Shown piece after piece: positions 16,693-23,917 of a DNA stretch of 43,628 nt; position 1 is the first letter of the stretch; each line of letters opens with the position of its first letter. The notes beneath the pieces are model-generated. The model did not search any database, was not told where the DNA came from, and worked only from the letters and a program-made list of their open reading frames with translations. Source of the DNA: Leptospiraceae bacterium (GTDB taxonomy: Bacteria; Spirochaetota; Leptospiria; Leptospirales; Leptonemataceae); assembly GCA_020441005.1 (NCBI GenBank), contig JAGRNA010000016.1:1-43628 (forward strand). The letters run 5' to 3'. Both the position numbers and the translations under genes were made by a program.

Positions 16693-16721
16693 AGCATATA
16701 ATAATTTGTCGCGCCGGTAAA
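16693..16721 (-). promoter_or_regulatory. Predicted promoter of the aldo/keto reductase operon
   Basis: Read on the minus strand, TTTACC (16716-16721) and TATGCT (16693-16698) are separated by 17 bp, giving a start site near 16686 and a leader of about 75 nt. Both hexamers are imperfect, as expected for an activator-dependent promoter. Confidence 0.6.
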
Positions 16722-16728
16722 GACCCGT

Positions 16729-16757
16729 TTCTACAAATTATTGCCTGATTCTACAAA
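16729..16757 (-). promoter_or_regulatory. Predicted AraC-type operator: two direct repeats 20 bp apart
   Basis: TTCTACAAA occurs at 16729-16737 and again at 16749-16757 (TTTGTAGAA on the transcribed minus strand). The two copies are on the same helix face and end 7 bp upstream of the predicted -35 box of the AKR operon. Paired direct repeats at about two helical turns are the usual binding pattern of AraC-family activators. Confidence 0.65.
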
Positions 16758-16783
16758 AAAAGAAGCTAATTAGACCTAAATAC

Positions 16784-16813
16784 TTGACATTATTGTCAGA
16801 TTATGGTTACGAT
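16784..16813 (+). promoter_or_regulatory. Predicted promoter and operator of the AraC-type regulator gene
   Basis: A perfect -35 TTGACA (16784-16789) lies 18 bp before TACGAT (16808-16813), putting the start site near 16820. TGACA (16785-16789) and TGTCA (16794-16798) form an inverted repeat over the -35 box, a possible autoregulatory or repressor site. Confidence 0.55.
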
Positions 16814-16819
16814 TGTATC

Positions 16820-17704
16820 ATGGTGAATTCTGGCAGCAACCAGATCCTGGCGGCACTGCTGGCTGAGCTCACGCCCCAGGAGGGAGTCTGCACTGATATT
16901 GTACCGCGGGTGGATTTGTTTCGGATTACCCAGGCAACACCCCGGACGCCCCAGACCTATGAGCCCGGAATCATATTTCTGGCGCAAGGCCACAAAAGGA
17001 TCTTTATTGGCAACGAGGTGTTTACCTATGATCCGCTGCATTACCTGGTGCTAGCGGTACCCCTGCCGCTCGAGTGTGAGACAAACGGTAGTTCAGAGCA
17101 GCCATTGTTGGGCATTACAATCAAGGTGGATCCGGCGGTAGTGGCCGAGATTATGCTGGCTGTACATGAGCCGGGCGTCTCAAAAAAAAACGTACCCAAA
17201 GGGATCTACTCGGCTCCGATTGAAGCCGATTTGACCGATGCTCTGATAAGGCTTTTGCACGCCATACGCGCCGAATCCGAGCGAACCTTTCTGGCTCCGT
17301 TGATTGTCAAAGAAATCCTGTTTCGGGTACTGAGCAGCCCAACGGGTGACGCGTTACGCGCCCTGGCCTATAAAAATCAGCACTTTTTCCAGATTGCCCG
17401 CGTGCTGGATAAAATCCATCAATCCTATGCGCAAAAATTCGATCTGAATGCCCTGGCCTTTGAGGCCGGAATGAGCATTTCTGCTTTTCATGCCAATTTC
17501 AAGGCGGTTACCAGCTCTGCGCCCCTGCAATATATAAAAAACATAAAACTGCAAAAAGCCAAAATGCTGATACAAACCGAGGGGATCAAGGCCTGTGATG
17601 CCGCCGCACATGTCGGCTACGAGAGTACATCACAATTTAATCGGGAATACAAACGCTTGTTTGGGCGCAGTCCAGGCAGGGATACAGCTTTCAGTGTGGC
17701 CTGA
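16820..17704 (+). CDS. AraC-family transcriptional regulator, YqhC-like
   Basis: A 294-aa regulator. The N-terminal half is the AraC_N cupin-like domain of YqhC relatives: LTPQEGVCTDIVPRVDLFRI, then EPGIIFLAQGHKRIFIGNEVFTYDP, a family signature. The C-terminal half (about 190-290) has two helix-turn-helix units, FDLNALAFEAGMSISAFHANFK and KACDAAAHVGYESTSQFNREYKRLFG. The frame can be read from a TTG at 16784, but that TTG is the first base of a perfect -35 box, so I place the start at the ATG at 16820, right at the predicted transcription start. It most likely activates the divergent AKR operon through the TTCTACAAA repeats. Confidence 0.92.
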   Translation: MVNSGSNQILAALLAELTPQEGVCTDIVPRVDLFRITQATPRTPQTYEPGIIFLAQGHKRIFIGNEVFTYDPLHYLVLAVPLPLECETNGSSEQPLLGITIKVDPAVVAEIMLAVHEPGVSKKNVPKGIYSAPIEADLTDALIRLLHAIRAESERTFLAPLIVKEILFRVLSSPTGDALRALAYKNQHFFQIARVLDKIHQSYAQKFDLNALAFEAGMSISAFHANFKAVTSSAPLQYIKNIKLQKAKMLIQTEGIKACDAAAHVGYESTSQFNREYKRLFGRSPGRDTAFSVA

Positions 17705-17788
17705 AAAAAACTTGCCCGCCAGCGTACCCGGTAATTGCGCTACAATCCCGGACGAGGGCCCATCAAGGCCTGCGCAAGGATCTATATT

Positions 17789-17819
17789 GTGACATAATCA
17801 GCTTTACAGTCGTATTATG
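17789..17819. promoter_or_regulatory. GTGACATAAT site and partial inverted copy upstream of the 72-aa gene
   Basis: GTGACATAAT (17789-17798) is followed by ATTATG (17814-17819), an inverted CATAAT half. The identical 10-mer recurs at 19705-19714 upstream of the 74-aa gene. This suggests a shared regulator binding site; none is identified. Confidence 0.35.
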
Positions 17820-17919
17820 ATCAATTTTCTGACTCCGGCGGGCTAGATGGTCTTTTTTTTGCGCTCGAATCGGCCCCCAATTCGTCGAAACAGGTATCAA
17901 GAGGGAGTAGCAACGCACG

Positions 17920-18138
17920 ATGTTGATCAACCGTGAACAAGAAGCACAATTACACGACCTGATCGATGCCGGGATCGGACTGGCGGCCGTTTCACGTGCC
18001 TGGCTGGGCTGGCAGGCTGCCCGGCTGCTGATTCGCTGGAATGCTCTTGTGATTCGGGGCGAAGATGATACCAGTCCAGCCGGTTTGTTTTTGAAAAAGC
18101 GGCTGGATGACTGGCTCGCCGGGCCCCACAGCTCCTGA
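17920..18138 (+). CDS. Small hypothetical protein, 72 aa
   Basis: I do not recognise it. The product is helical: residues 6-45 read EAQLHDLIDAGIGLAAVSRA followed by a Trp- and Arg-rich amphipathic helix, and the tail ends in KKRLDDWLAG. There is no signal peptide. GAGGGAG lies about 15 bp before the ATG, somewhat far for a ribosome-binding site. A 136-residue frame on the opposite strand covers the same bases but has low-complexity Ser/Arg composition and is judged a shadow. A weak terminator follows the stop. It could be a small regulator, but nothing shows this. Confidence 0.55.
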   Translation: MLINREQEAQLHDLIDAGIGLAAVSRAWLGWQAARLLIRWNALVIRGEDDTSPAGLFLKKRLDDWLAGPHSS

Positions 18139-18149
18139 GGCTGGTTTTT
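18129..18149 (+). terminator. Weak intrinsic terminator after the 72-aa gene
   Basis: CAGC (18129-18132) and GCTG (18140-18143) form a short stem followed by GTTTTTA. It overlaps the stop codon and lies between two convergent genes. The stem is only 4 bp. Confidence 0.4.
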
Positions 18150-18330
18150 ATTCCAGTTCGTCCGCCTGAACACCCTCCAGGCGGTGCTGAAAACCTTCCA
18201 TATCGGTGAATTCGACGGTTATATCGGATTCATTGATTTCCAGGATACGGACCTTGCTGCCTTGATGGACAAAGATGCCATTGTGCAGAAATGTCTTGCG
18301 CTGCAATTTTTTGTAATCATCAACCTGCAT
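18148..18330 (-). CDS. Small protein, 60 aa, KOW/SH3-like barrel
   Basis: A 60-aa acidic protein. After a short basic start (MQVDDYKKLQRKTF) the sequence alternates as a small beta barrel: IFVHQGSKVRILEI, then DITVEFTDMEGFQHRLEGV. The glycine and hydrophobic spacing resemble KOW or SH3-like folds, but no family can be named. It overlaps the last 11 bp of the upstream NifU_N-pentapeptide gene on the same strand, so it is translationally coupled and probably works with it. Convergent with the 72-aa gene. Confidence 0.65.
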   Translation of the reverse strand: MQVDDYKKLQRKTFLHNGIFVHQGSKVRILEINESDITVEFTDMEGFQHRLEGVQADELE

Positions 18331-19147
18331 GCTGGGTCTGATTTGCCAGTTCGGTACTGCGAGCCGCTGGCTGCTCCTTGTAGATTTCGCGCTCGTCCAT
18401 TTTGATCATACTTTCAAAGATATGGGTCTGGCGGGGGTCAACACGGGTCCCAATGTCATAGCGGGCATCGGTAAACCGGGTCGATTCGATATTGGCGCCG
18501 CTGAGCTTACACCAGCGTAGATCGGCCTCGCTCAGATCGGCACCGGCCAGGTTGGCCTGATTCAGAAAAGCGCCTCGCAGACGTACTCCGCGCAGATTGG
18601 CGCCGCTCAGATTTGCATTTTGTAAAAAGGCGTGACTTAAATCGGCTCCGCTGAGGTCTATGCCGCTTAGATCCGCTCCATCCAGGATTACCTGCTTCAA
18701 GACGGCATTGCGCAAGTGGCCCTGGCTTGCTAGCAGCTTCAGGGCATTTTGGCGCGTCACCCGATCCTCGGGTTTAATGCCGCTGCCGTTGCGATAATCG
18801 GCGACAGCCTTTTGCATGGCTTCGACGGCCGAATCAGGGTAATTTTTGCGACGGGGTGGAAATGCAAATAGTCCTTCTATATCGGTGCTCTGGATTGCGG
18901 CGGCTTCATCCAGGCTCTTGCCCTTGACCCATTCACAGGCCATTGCCAGTGACACCAGGCCAAATCCGCATCCGGTGGTCGTGAAGCTGGCATCGGTGAT
19001 GCGCTGCTCGGCGTCGTCAATCTGCAAATAGATCCTAAATCCGTCTCCACAGCCCAGATTACGATAGGATGAGACCACAGAGGCCTGCTCCATCTCATGG
19101 TTATTCAGGCGGGTATCATTGATCTCTTTAAAGCGTTCGAAATCCAT
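18320..19147 (-). CDS. NifU_N (IscU-like) domain fused to pentapeptide repeats
   Basis: A 275-aa fusion. Residues 25-120 match the NifU N-terminal/IscU scaffold fold: LGCGDGFRIYLQI with Cys 33 and Asp 35, ITDASFTTTGCGFG with Cys 60, and FPPRRKNYPDSAVEAMQKAV. The third ligand segment, normally His-Cys, reads Asn-Tyr (102-103), so a canonical [2Fe-2S] scaffold site is incomplete. Residues about 150-230 are pentapeptide repeats of A(D/N)LSG type (ILDGADLSGIDLSGADLSHA onward), roughly 16 units forming a right-handed beta helix. A charged tail follows. I infer a structural or partner-binding role and not classic cluster assembly. It overlaps the 60-aa gene by 11 bp. Confidence 0.85.
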   Translation of the reverse strand: MDFERFKEINDTRLNNHEMEQASVVSSYRNLGCGDGFRIYLQIDDAEQRITDASFTTTGCGFGLVSLAMACEWVKGKSLDEAAAIQSTDIEGLFAFPPRRKNYPDSAVEAMQKAVADYRNGSGIKPEDRVTRQNALKLLASQGHLRNAVLKQVILDGADLSGIDLSGADLSHAFLQNANLSGANLRGVRLRGAFLNQANLAGADLSEADLRWCKLSGANIESTRFTDARYDIGTRVDPRQTHIFESMIKMDEREIYKEQPAARSTELANQTQHAG

Positions 19148-19747
19148 GGGTCGTGATAGTTTCTCCGCCTTAATAACGGATCAACGGCCGGCTTTGGCAA
19201 GCGAATTGAGGAAAAACGGTGCCGGGGGCCAGTTTTTTGACTGCTGCAAAGCTAGCCGGTTCTTTGTTGCCGCAGTTACCAAGGGTATTGATCCGCTTTG
19301 CAGCAGAATTTTGCTGCACCTACAGCAGATTGGACGCTCCTGAGGGCTAAATCTGACTCCTGGCGGCCTGAATGGCAGCCAAATGGGCCGGGAAGGCATC
19401 ATAAATGCCCACCGGGCCGTGTTTGAGCCTCTATTTGCAAAAAAAAAATCGTTCTACGGGTCATTTGGTCCCCGATTTGCCGGAAAGCGTCACACCCCTG
19501 TGCTATAGTGATTCCAGCACAGGAGGCACGGACAAAACAAGTTAGAAATACGGCTCATGAATGCAATTTTTGGGTATCATTTTTTTGCAAAAAATTTGTT
19601 TAGTGCTTTACTTTTATGTAGCTTAAAAATATCATGGCGACATAAGATTGACGGTGTACACAATAGAAAAAAAGCGGTCAAAAAATGCTTTTTTTCGTAA
19701 CTTGGTGACATAATGTTCGTCTTATGTAGTAATGGTGGAGGTCAACA
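19148..19747. other. 600-bp gene-free stretch with strong inverted repeats
   Basis: No convincing gene is seen. CTGCTGCAAAGC (19241-19252) and GCTTTGCAGCAG (19295-19306) form a perfect 12-bp inverted repeat with a 42-nt loop, followed by TGCTG/CAGCA (19312-19325 region). GGCAT/ATGCC (19395-19409) sits inside a longer imperfect GC-rich hairpin. CCTGTGCT (19497-19504) and AGCACAGG (19516-19523) pair across 11 nt and bury an AGGAGG. The right half is A+T-rich and holds four TTATGTAG/CTACATAA-like sites. A 47-codon frame (19557-19700) without a ribosome-binding site is not called. A structured RNA or a complex regulatory region is possible. Confidence 0.6.
19614..19729. promoter_or_regulatory. 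Cluster of four TTATGTAG-type sites upstream of the 74-aa gene
   Basis: TTATGTAG (19614-19621), CGACATAA (19638-19645), TGACATAA (19706-19713) and TTATGTAG (19722-19729) make two inverted pairs. The inner pair contains a perfect ACATAA-N8-TTATGT just before the GGAGG of the gene at 19748. Looks like an operator array. Confidence 0.45.
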
Positions 19748-19972
19748 ATGATCGTCAAGAAACTAGAAAATCCAGTTTACCACAAACGTGAACGCGTCAG
19801 CTTGCCTGGCCGAGATTTTACTCAGGCCGCTGCCAATCAGGACAAAAGCTTCGATCAGTATCTATTGGAAGTTTTTGAGGGCGAGGTAGTGCAACAGGGC
19901 AGTCTGTTCTCAACCCGGGTTACTCCCCTGACTCGCGAAAATCTGATCTCTTTGGAGAATATTCGCGCCTGA
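19748..19972 (+). CDS. Small hypothetical protein, 74 aa
   Basis: I do not recognise a family. The product is soluble and polar, with a basic start (MIVKKLENPVYHKRER), a middle FTQAAANQDKSFDQYLLEVFEG and a C-terminal helix TRENLISLENIRA. The gene is well supported: GGTGGAGG lies 8 bp before the ATG, an operator-like array precedes it, and a clean terminator overlaps the stop codon. That architecture of a separately controlled single-gene unit suggests an abundant or conditionally expressed small protein. Function cannot be inferred from sequence. Confidence 0.75.
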   Translation: MIVKKLENPVYHKRERVSLPGRDFTQAAANQDKSFDQYLLEVFEGEVVQQGSLFSTRVTPLTRENLISLENIRA

Positions 19973-19987
19973 GCCACAGGCGCTTTT
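19965..19987 (+). terminator. Intrinsic terminator overlapping the stop codon of the 74-aa gene
   Basis: GCGCCTG (19965-19971) pairs with CAGGCGC (19977-19983) over AGCCA, followed by TTTT. The stop codon TGA is inside the stem-loop. A second pairing, GCCTGAG with CTCAGGC (19967-19973, 19989-19995), could serve the convergent DUF445 transcript. Confidence 0.8.
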
Positions 19988-20004
19988 CCTCAGGCTCCCG
20001 GCGC

Positions 20005-21213
20005 TCAAGATGCAGACTGAGTGTCCGGTCGGGAATTACTGCGGCCGGCTCTGAGTCTGATGATCAAAACATCCAGGCCCCAAACGAGGGAGCCGGCTAG
20101 CAGGGTAATTGTCAGTGACTCGAGCGGCAGCCAAATGAAAAATCCGCCAATAATGCCCAGAAAACAGCCTAAATACTGAATATACTGTAGTTGATCCGAT
20201 GTCGACTTCCATAGCAACTGCTCCAGGCGGGCTTCGTCGAAGCGCTGCAGGTTGTCTACAATCACCCGCTGCACATTTACCTGTTCAATCATAAAAACAA
20301 TGGCGCCGAGGGCATAGTTTTCAACTACATGACCCTGGTCTTCCAGTTGATCGGGGAGTTGATGTAAGAAATCCATCAGCCGTTTTTCGAAAGGCTGCAT
20401 CCGAAATGTCAAATTTTCGACCACTTCCTGCAGCTTGGCGGTCATGTCCTCGTTGCCGGATATCAGCTTGTACATGCGCAGTAGTCCACCTTCAATCAGG
20501 CCCATGTTGTCAAAATCCAGGCTCTTGATAAAGTCCTTGATACGGTCCTGGAATTGCGGTGATCGAATCAGATGATTTACATAGTGTTCGGTCAGGCCGG
20601 TGATGTCCTGCTGGAACTCCGGATCGCTGAACATATTGCGCAGAGATTTGGTCAGTTTGTGTCGATGGTGGGTGATCAGACCGCTTTTGCGGATTTGCTC
20701 CAATATGAGTTCCGAGTTAATGATCTCTTTACTGATCTGGATGCCCAGCCGCATTACAATATGGTCTTTGCGGGACGGTATCAGGCCCTGGCCCAGCAGG
20801 GGCCGTTTCTTGCGCGGATAAAACAGCATCTTGATCGCCAGCCAATTGGTGCCATAGCCCACCAGACCGGTGACTGTTAGCATGCGCAGCATGCCGTCCA
20901 TGGAGACCGGATCCGCACGCCAGGGCAGGTAAAAGCTGGTCTGCCAATAATCGCCTATATCGACGAACATGGAAGCGATAAAGCCTGCGATACTCAGCCA
21001 GGGCAGCAGCTTCAAAAAAAGCAGGAACACGGAACTCCGACCAGCTGGTGTTTCCGGTATCGGTTCTGGCGGGTCTGATTCCGGCGCCAGCCGTCCGGCC
21101 CAGCGTTCCAAAAAGCGCAATAATTCATCGGCTCCGGGGCCGTCGGTGATCCCTCCAGGGGGGTACTGCGGGTCGTTTTGGTCTGATTGGCTGGTCGCTG
21201 CGGTGCTCATCAT
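20005..21213 (-). CDS. DUF445 family membrane protein
   Basis: A 402-aa membrane protein of the DUF445 (YjiN/YheB-like) family. After a Pro/Gly-rich acidic head comes a helix (about 60-80) and the family signature GYGTNWLAIKMLFYPRKKRP, then LGQGLIPSRKDHIVMRLG. A long helical region ends in two C-terminal membrane helices (about 345-390). Function is unknown; the family is linked to envelope processes. The frame is open from a TTG at 21246 that would overlap hslU, but the ATG pair at 21213/21210, 13 bp beyond the hslU stop, is preferred. Last gene of the hslVU transcript. Confidence 0.88.
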   Translation of the reverse strand: MMSTAATSQSDQNDPQYPPGGITDGPGADELLRFLERWAGRLAPESDPPEPIPETPAGRSSVFLLFLKLLPWLSIAGFIASMFVDIGDYWQTSFYLPWRADPVSMDGMLRMLTVTGLVGYGTNWLAIKMLFYPRKKRPLLGQGLIPSRKDHIVMRLGIQISKEIINSELILEQIRKSGLITHHRHKLTKSLRNMFSDPEFQQDITGLTEHYVNHLIRSPQFQDRIKDFIKSLDFDNMGLIEGGLLRMYKLISGNEDMTAKLQEVVENLTFRMQPFEKRLMDFLHQLPDQLEDQGHVVENYALGAIVFMIEQVNVQRVIVDNLQRFDEARLEQLLWKSTSDQLQYIQYLGCFLGIIGGFFIWLPLESLTITLLAGSLVWGLDVLIIRLRAGRSNSRPDTQSAS

Positions 21214-21226
21214 CAGTACATCAGGG

Positions 21227-22711
21227 TCACAGGATGTAGCGGGCAAGGTCTGTGTCAGCTACAATATCATGCAGCCTTTGATGAACAAAATTGCGGTCAA
21301 TCAGGATCTTGCGCTCACTGCCTTGCAGCTCCGGCGCTGTGAATGAGATTTCTTCCAGCAGATGTTCCATAATCGTATGCAGCCGGCGCGCACCGATATT
21401 CTCGGTTCTTTCATTCACTTCAAAGGCAAAACGGGCAATTTCATCAATACCATCGCCGGTAAAATCCAGTTCAATGCCCTCGGTGCCCATCAGGGATTGC
21501 ACCTGGGTGGTCAGTGAGTTACGCGGTCCAGTCAGGATTTGACTAAAGTCGGCCTCACTCAGCTTTTCGAGTTCTACGCGGATCGGAAAGCGGCCCTGCA
21601 ATTCCGGTATCAGGTCCGATGGCTTACTGGTGTGAAAGGCTCCGGCGGCGATAAACAGAATATGATCGGTTTTTACCGGCCCCTGTCTGGTTTGCACTGT
21701 TGCCCCTTCCACGATTGGCAACAGGTCGCGTTGAACGCCTTCCCTTGAGACCTCCGGGCCACTGCCACCGCCGCTGCCGGCTGCTCCCCGCCCGCAGATT
21801 TTATCAATTTCATCAATGAAAATGATCCCTAGCTGCTCTGTGCGTTCCACGGCTTCTTCCTGCAGCTTGTCGGGATCAATCAAACGTTCGATTTCTTCTT
21901 CCAGGATTATTTTACGCGCCTGACTGATCGCCAGTTTGCGTTTACGCGCCTTACGCGGCATAAAGTCGCCCAGCATGTTTTGCAGGTGCATATCCAGGTC
22001 TTCCATGTTCGGCGGCAAATTGCCCATTACCTGCACCATCGGTGTCGGGTTGGCGCTGATTTCAAACTGGACTTCACGGTCTTCCAGTTCCCCGTTATCC
22101 AGCTTGCGGCCCAGCATCTCACGAGCCCGTTCCTTGCGCTCCGCCTCACTGTTGTTTTCCGCGGCCGTCAGTCCGTTTTGAACCTGCTCACCCAGCCCGG
22201 AGATGCTGCCATTCGGTGTAGGGGCGGGCTGGGTGCTGTGACTGGAGGGCATCAGCATATCTAAAAGTCTTTCGCGGGTATTTTTTTGGGCTTCAGTTTC
22301 GTATTTTTTGCGCCAGCTCTTGCGGACCATATTCATGGAAGTATTGACCAGGTCACGGACCATCGATTCCACATCCCGGCCCACATAGCCGACTTCGGTG
22401 TACTTGGTTGCTTCGACCTTGACAAAGGGGGCACCGGTCAACCGGGACAAGCGGCGGGCAATTTCTGTTTTCCCGCAGCCAGTGGGCCCAATCATAATGA
22501 TATTTTTAGGGTATATATCTTCTTGCAAATCTCGATCTAGCAGCCGTCGGCGGATCCGGTTGCGGATCGCAATGGCCACCGATTTTTTGGCTTCATTTTG
22601 GCCAATAATGTGTTTGTCCAGTTCCGTTACGATCTGGCGGGGAGTCAGCTCATCAACATTGATTTGCTCCAGCTCTTGTATGTCTATAGAAGGAATTGGT
22701 TGTTCGGTCAT
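21227..22711 (-). CDS. hslU: ATP-dependent protease ATPase subunit HslU
   Basis: AAA+ unfoldase that feeds substrates to the HslV peptidase in the cytoplasm. The 494-aa product has [18 protein letters not shown] at the start, Walker A GPTGCGKT (75-82), pore loop and box II ([17 protein letters not shown]), Walker [11 protein letters not shown], sensor and arginine-finger regions near GRFPIRVEL and [17 protein letters not shown]. The C-terminal tail DLARYIL is the conserved HslV-activating end. It is about 30-50 residues longer than E. coli HslU, the extra length being in the I domain (Ser/Thr/Asn-rich stretch about 140-200). It lies 163 bp after hslV on the same strand. Confidence 0.98.
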   Translation of the reverse strand: MTEQPIPSIDIQELEQINVDELTPRQIVTELDKHIIGQNEAKKSVAIAIRNRIRRRLLDRDLQEDIYPKNIIMIGPTGCGKTEIARRLSRLTGAPFVKVEATKYTEVGYVGRDVESMVRDLVNTSMNMVRKSWRKKYETEAQKNTRERLLDMLMPSSHSTQPAPTPNGSISGLGEQVQNGLTAAENNSEAERKERAREMLGRKLDNGELEDREVQFEISANPTPMVQVMGNLPPNMEDLDMHLQNMLGDFMPRKARKRKLAISQARKIILEEEIERLIDPDKLQEEAVERTEQLGIIFIDEIDKICGRGAAGSGGGSGPEVSREGVQRDLLPIVEGATVQTRQGPVKTDHILFIAAGAFHTSKPSDLIPELQGRFPIRVELEKLSEADFSQILTGPRNSLTTQVQSLMGTEGIELDFTGDGIDEIARFAFEVNERTENIGARRLHTIMEHLLEEISFTAPELQGSERKILIDRNFVHQRLHDIVADTDLARYIL

Positions 22712-22874
22712 AAGCGTTTCTTTTGCCAGTCGTGGCCTGGTTCTTTACGGTCGGCTAAAAAATCCTGGCTACCCGGTTTTGCCGGCGCCAGTGGTCGGCC
22801 CGTTTATCCGGTCTGATCGGGTGCATCCCACCCGATGGAGCCGCTGATTTGACGGCGGATGGACAGCGCCTCAT

Positions 22875-23420
22875 CTAGCTGATTTCCTCAATAATCAGGT
22901 TCTGATTGGTATAGATGCAAATTTCGCCCGCAATCAAGAGGGACTTTTCAACGATGTCGCGGGCGCCAAGTTCTGTATTATTTACCAGCGCCCGGGCTGC
23001 GGACAAGGCATAATTGCCACCGGAACCAATCGCCAAAACACCGTCATCATCCGGAGCGATCACATCACCGGTGCCGGAGATCAGCAGGCTTTCCGTTTTG
23101 TCAGCGACTACCAGCATGGCTTCCAGGCGCCGGAGCATTCGATCGGTGCGCCATTCCCGCGCCAGCTCGACCGCGGCCCGGCTGAGATTGCCATTGTATT
23201 GATCGACTTTTTTTTCAAATAATTCAAACAGGGTAAAGGCATCGGCTGTTGATCCCGCAAAGCCGGTCAGGACTTCCCGGTTGCTCAAGCGGCGAACCTT
23301 GCGGGCGTGGCCCTTCATTACGGTATTGCCCAGGCTGACCTGGCCGTCGCCGCCCAGCGCAGTTTGTCCATTACGTCGCACGCACAGGATTGTGGTAGAG
23401 CGGATTTTCGTCCTGGCCAT
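22875..23420 (-). CDS. hslV: ATP-dependent protease peptidase subunit HslV
   Basis: Threonine peptidase that forms the proteolytic core of HslVU, 181 aa. The start [18 protein letters not shown] shows an eight-residue leader removed to expose the catalytic Thr in TTILCV. Also seen are [17 protein letters not shown], the Lys 33 region [19 protein letters not shown], and [28 protein letters not shown] in shorter pieces, all typical of HslV. The C-terminus is normal length. There is no clear Shine-Dalgarno sequence before the ATG. A minus-strand terminator lies just 43 bp upstream of the start codon, so the hslV promoter must be compact or lie between it and the gene. Confidence 0.98.
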   Translation of the reverse strand: MARTKIRSTTILCVRRNGQTALGGDGQVSLGNTVMKGHARKVRRLSNREVLTGFAGSTADAFTLFELFEKKVDQYNGNLSRAAVELAREWRTDRMLRRLEAMLVVADKTESLLISGTGDVIAPDDDGVLAIGSGGNYALSAARALVNNTELGARDIVEKSLLIAGEICIYTNQNLIIEEIS

Positions 23421-23917
23421 CGGGTTAGGTTTTACGAATCGCTTTGCAGGTCAATCGGTTCTAAAAAACAAAGGCCGGTGTGATACCGGCCCTTGTGCAT
23501 GAACTTTTTTTTGTTTACAATAGCATTCGGCCTTTGTCCCGGCCGCCAGGATTGAACACTCTTTTTTTATTTATCTTTTTCGCAAAACTCTCTTCCCTTT
23601 AGCAAGGGGATAATTGCTTTGTGAATATACTATTGCACAATGTATGCCATGTTTGCCTGAATTCTCTGGAAAAAATTACATTTATGAACACGGGCCTGGA
23701 ATTTTTCATTTTCAACGCCAAAGTAGCCCGAATGGTTTCAGGATTGTCTGTTTTTAGGCACCAGTCGTTGGGCCAGCTCTGTTTAAGATCCTTTTGGGTC
23801 GGGAAACCAGTGACCGGTTGGTGATTTGGAATCAAAGGCATTGCCGTCAATTAACAATGCACCAAAACAGTGCAATTTAGATTGATATTTTTTGGATTAA
23901 CTTTAATCACTGCATAG
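23421..23917. other. 497-bp stretch without a supported gene
   Basis: Holds the terminator at 23463-23491 and a small GC hairpin CGGCC/GGCCG (23528-23532, 23541-23545). The rest is A+T-rich. Overlapping frames on both strands (minus 23599-23850, plus 23621-23824) lack ribosome-binding sites and recognisable sequence. Repeated TGCAC/GTGCA words (around 23633, 23856-23874 and 23921) were noticed without a clear pattern. Confidence 0.5.
23463..23491 (-). terminator. Intrinsic terminator upstream of hslV
   Basis: On the minus strand GGCCGGT and ACCGGCC (23485-23491 and 23473-23479) pair over five bases and are followed by TTTGTTTTTT (23472-23463). It insulates hslVU from the LuxR-type gene transcribed toward it. 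Confidence 0.85.

Noticed and set aside
17763-18173. A 136-codon minus-strand frame over the 72-aa gene
   Set aside because: Ser/Arg-rich low-complexity translation without a ribosome-binding site; the plus-strand 72-aa frame reads as a normal helical protein.
19557-19700. A 47-codon plus-strand frame starting MNAIFGYHF
   Set aside because: No Shine-Dalgarno sequence near the ATG (the AGGAGG is about 30 bp upstream), and Lys/Phe-rich composition reflects A+T-rich DNA.
23599-23850. An 83-codon minus-strand frame and an overlapping 67-codon plus-strand frame (23621-23824) between hslV and the LuxR-type gene
   Set aside because: Neither has a ribosome-binding site, recognisable sequence or plausible composition, and they exclude each other.
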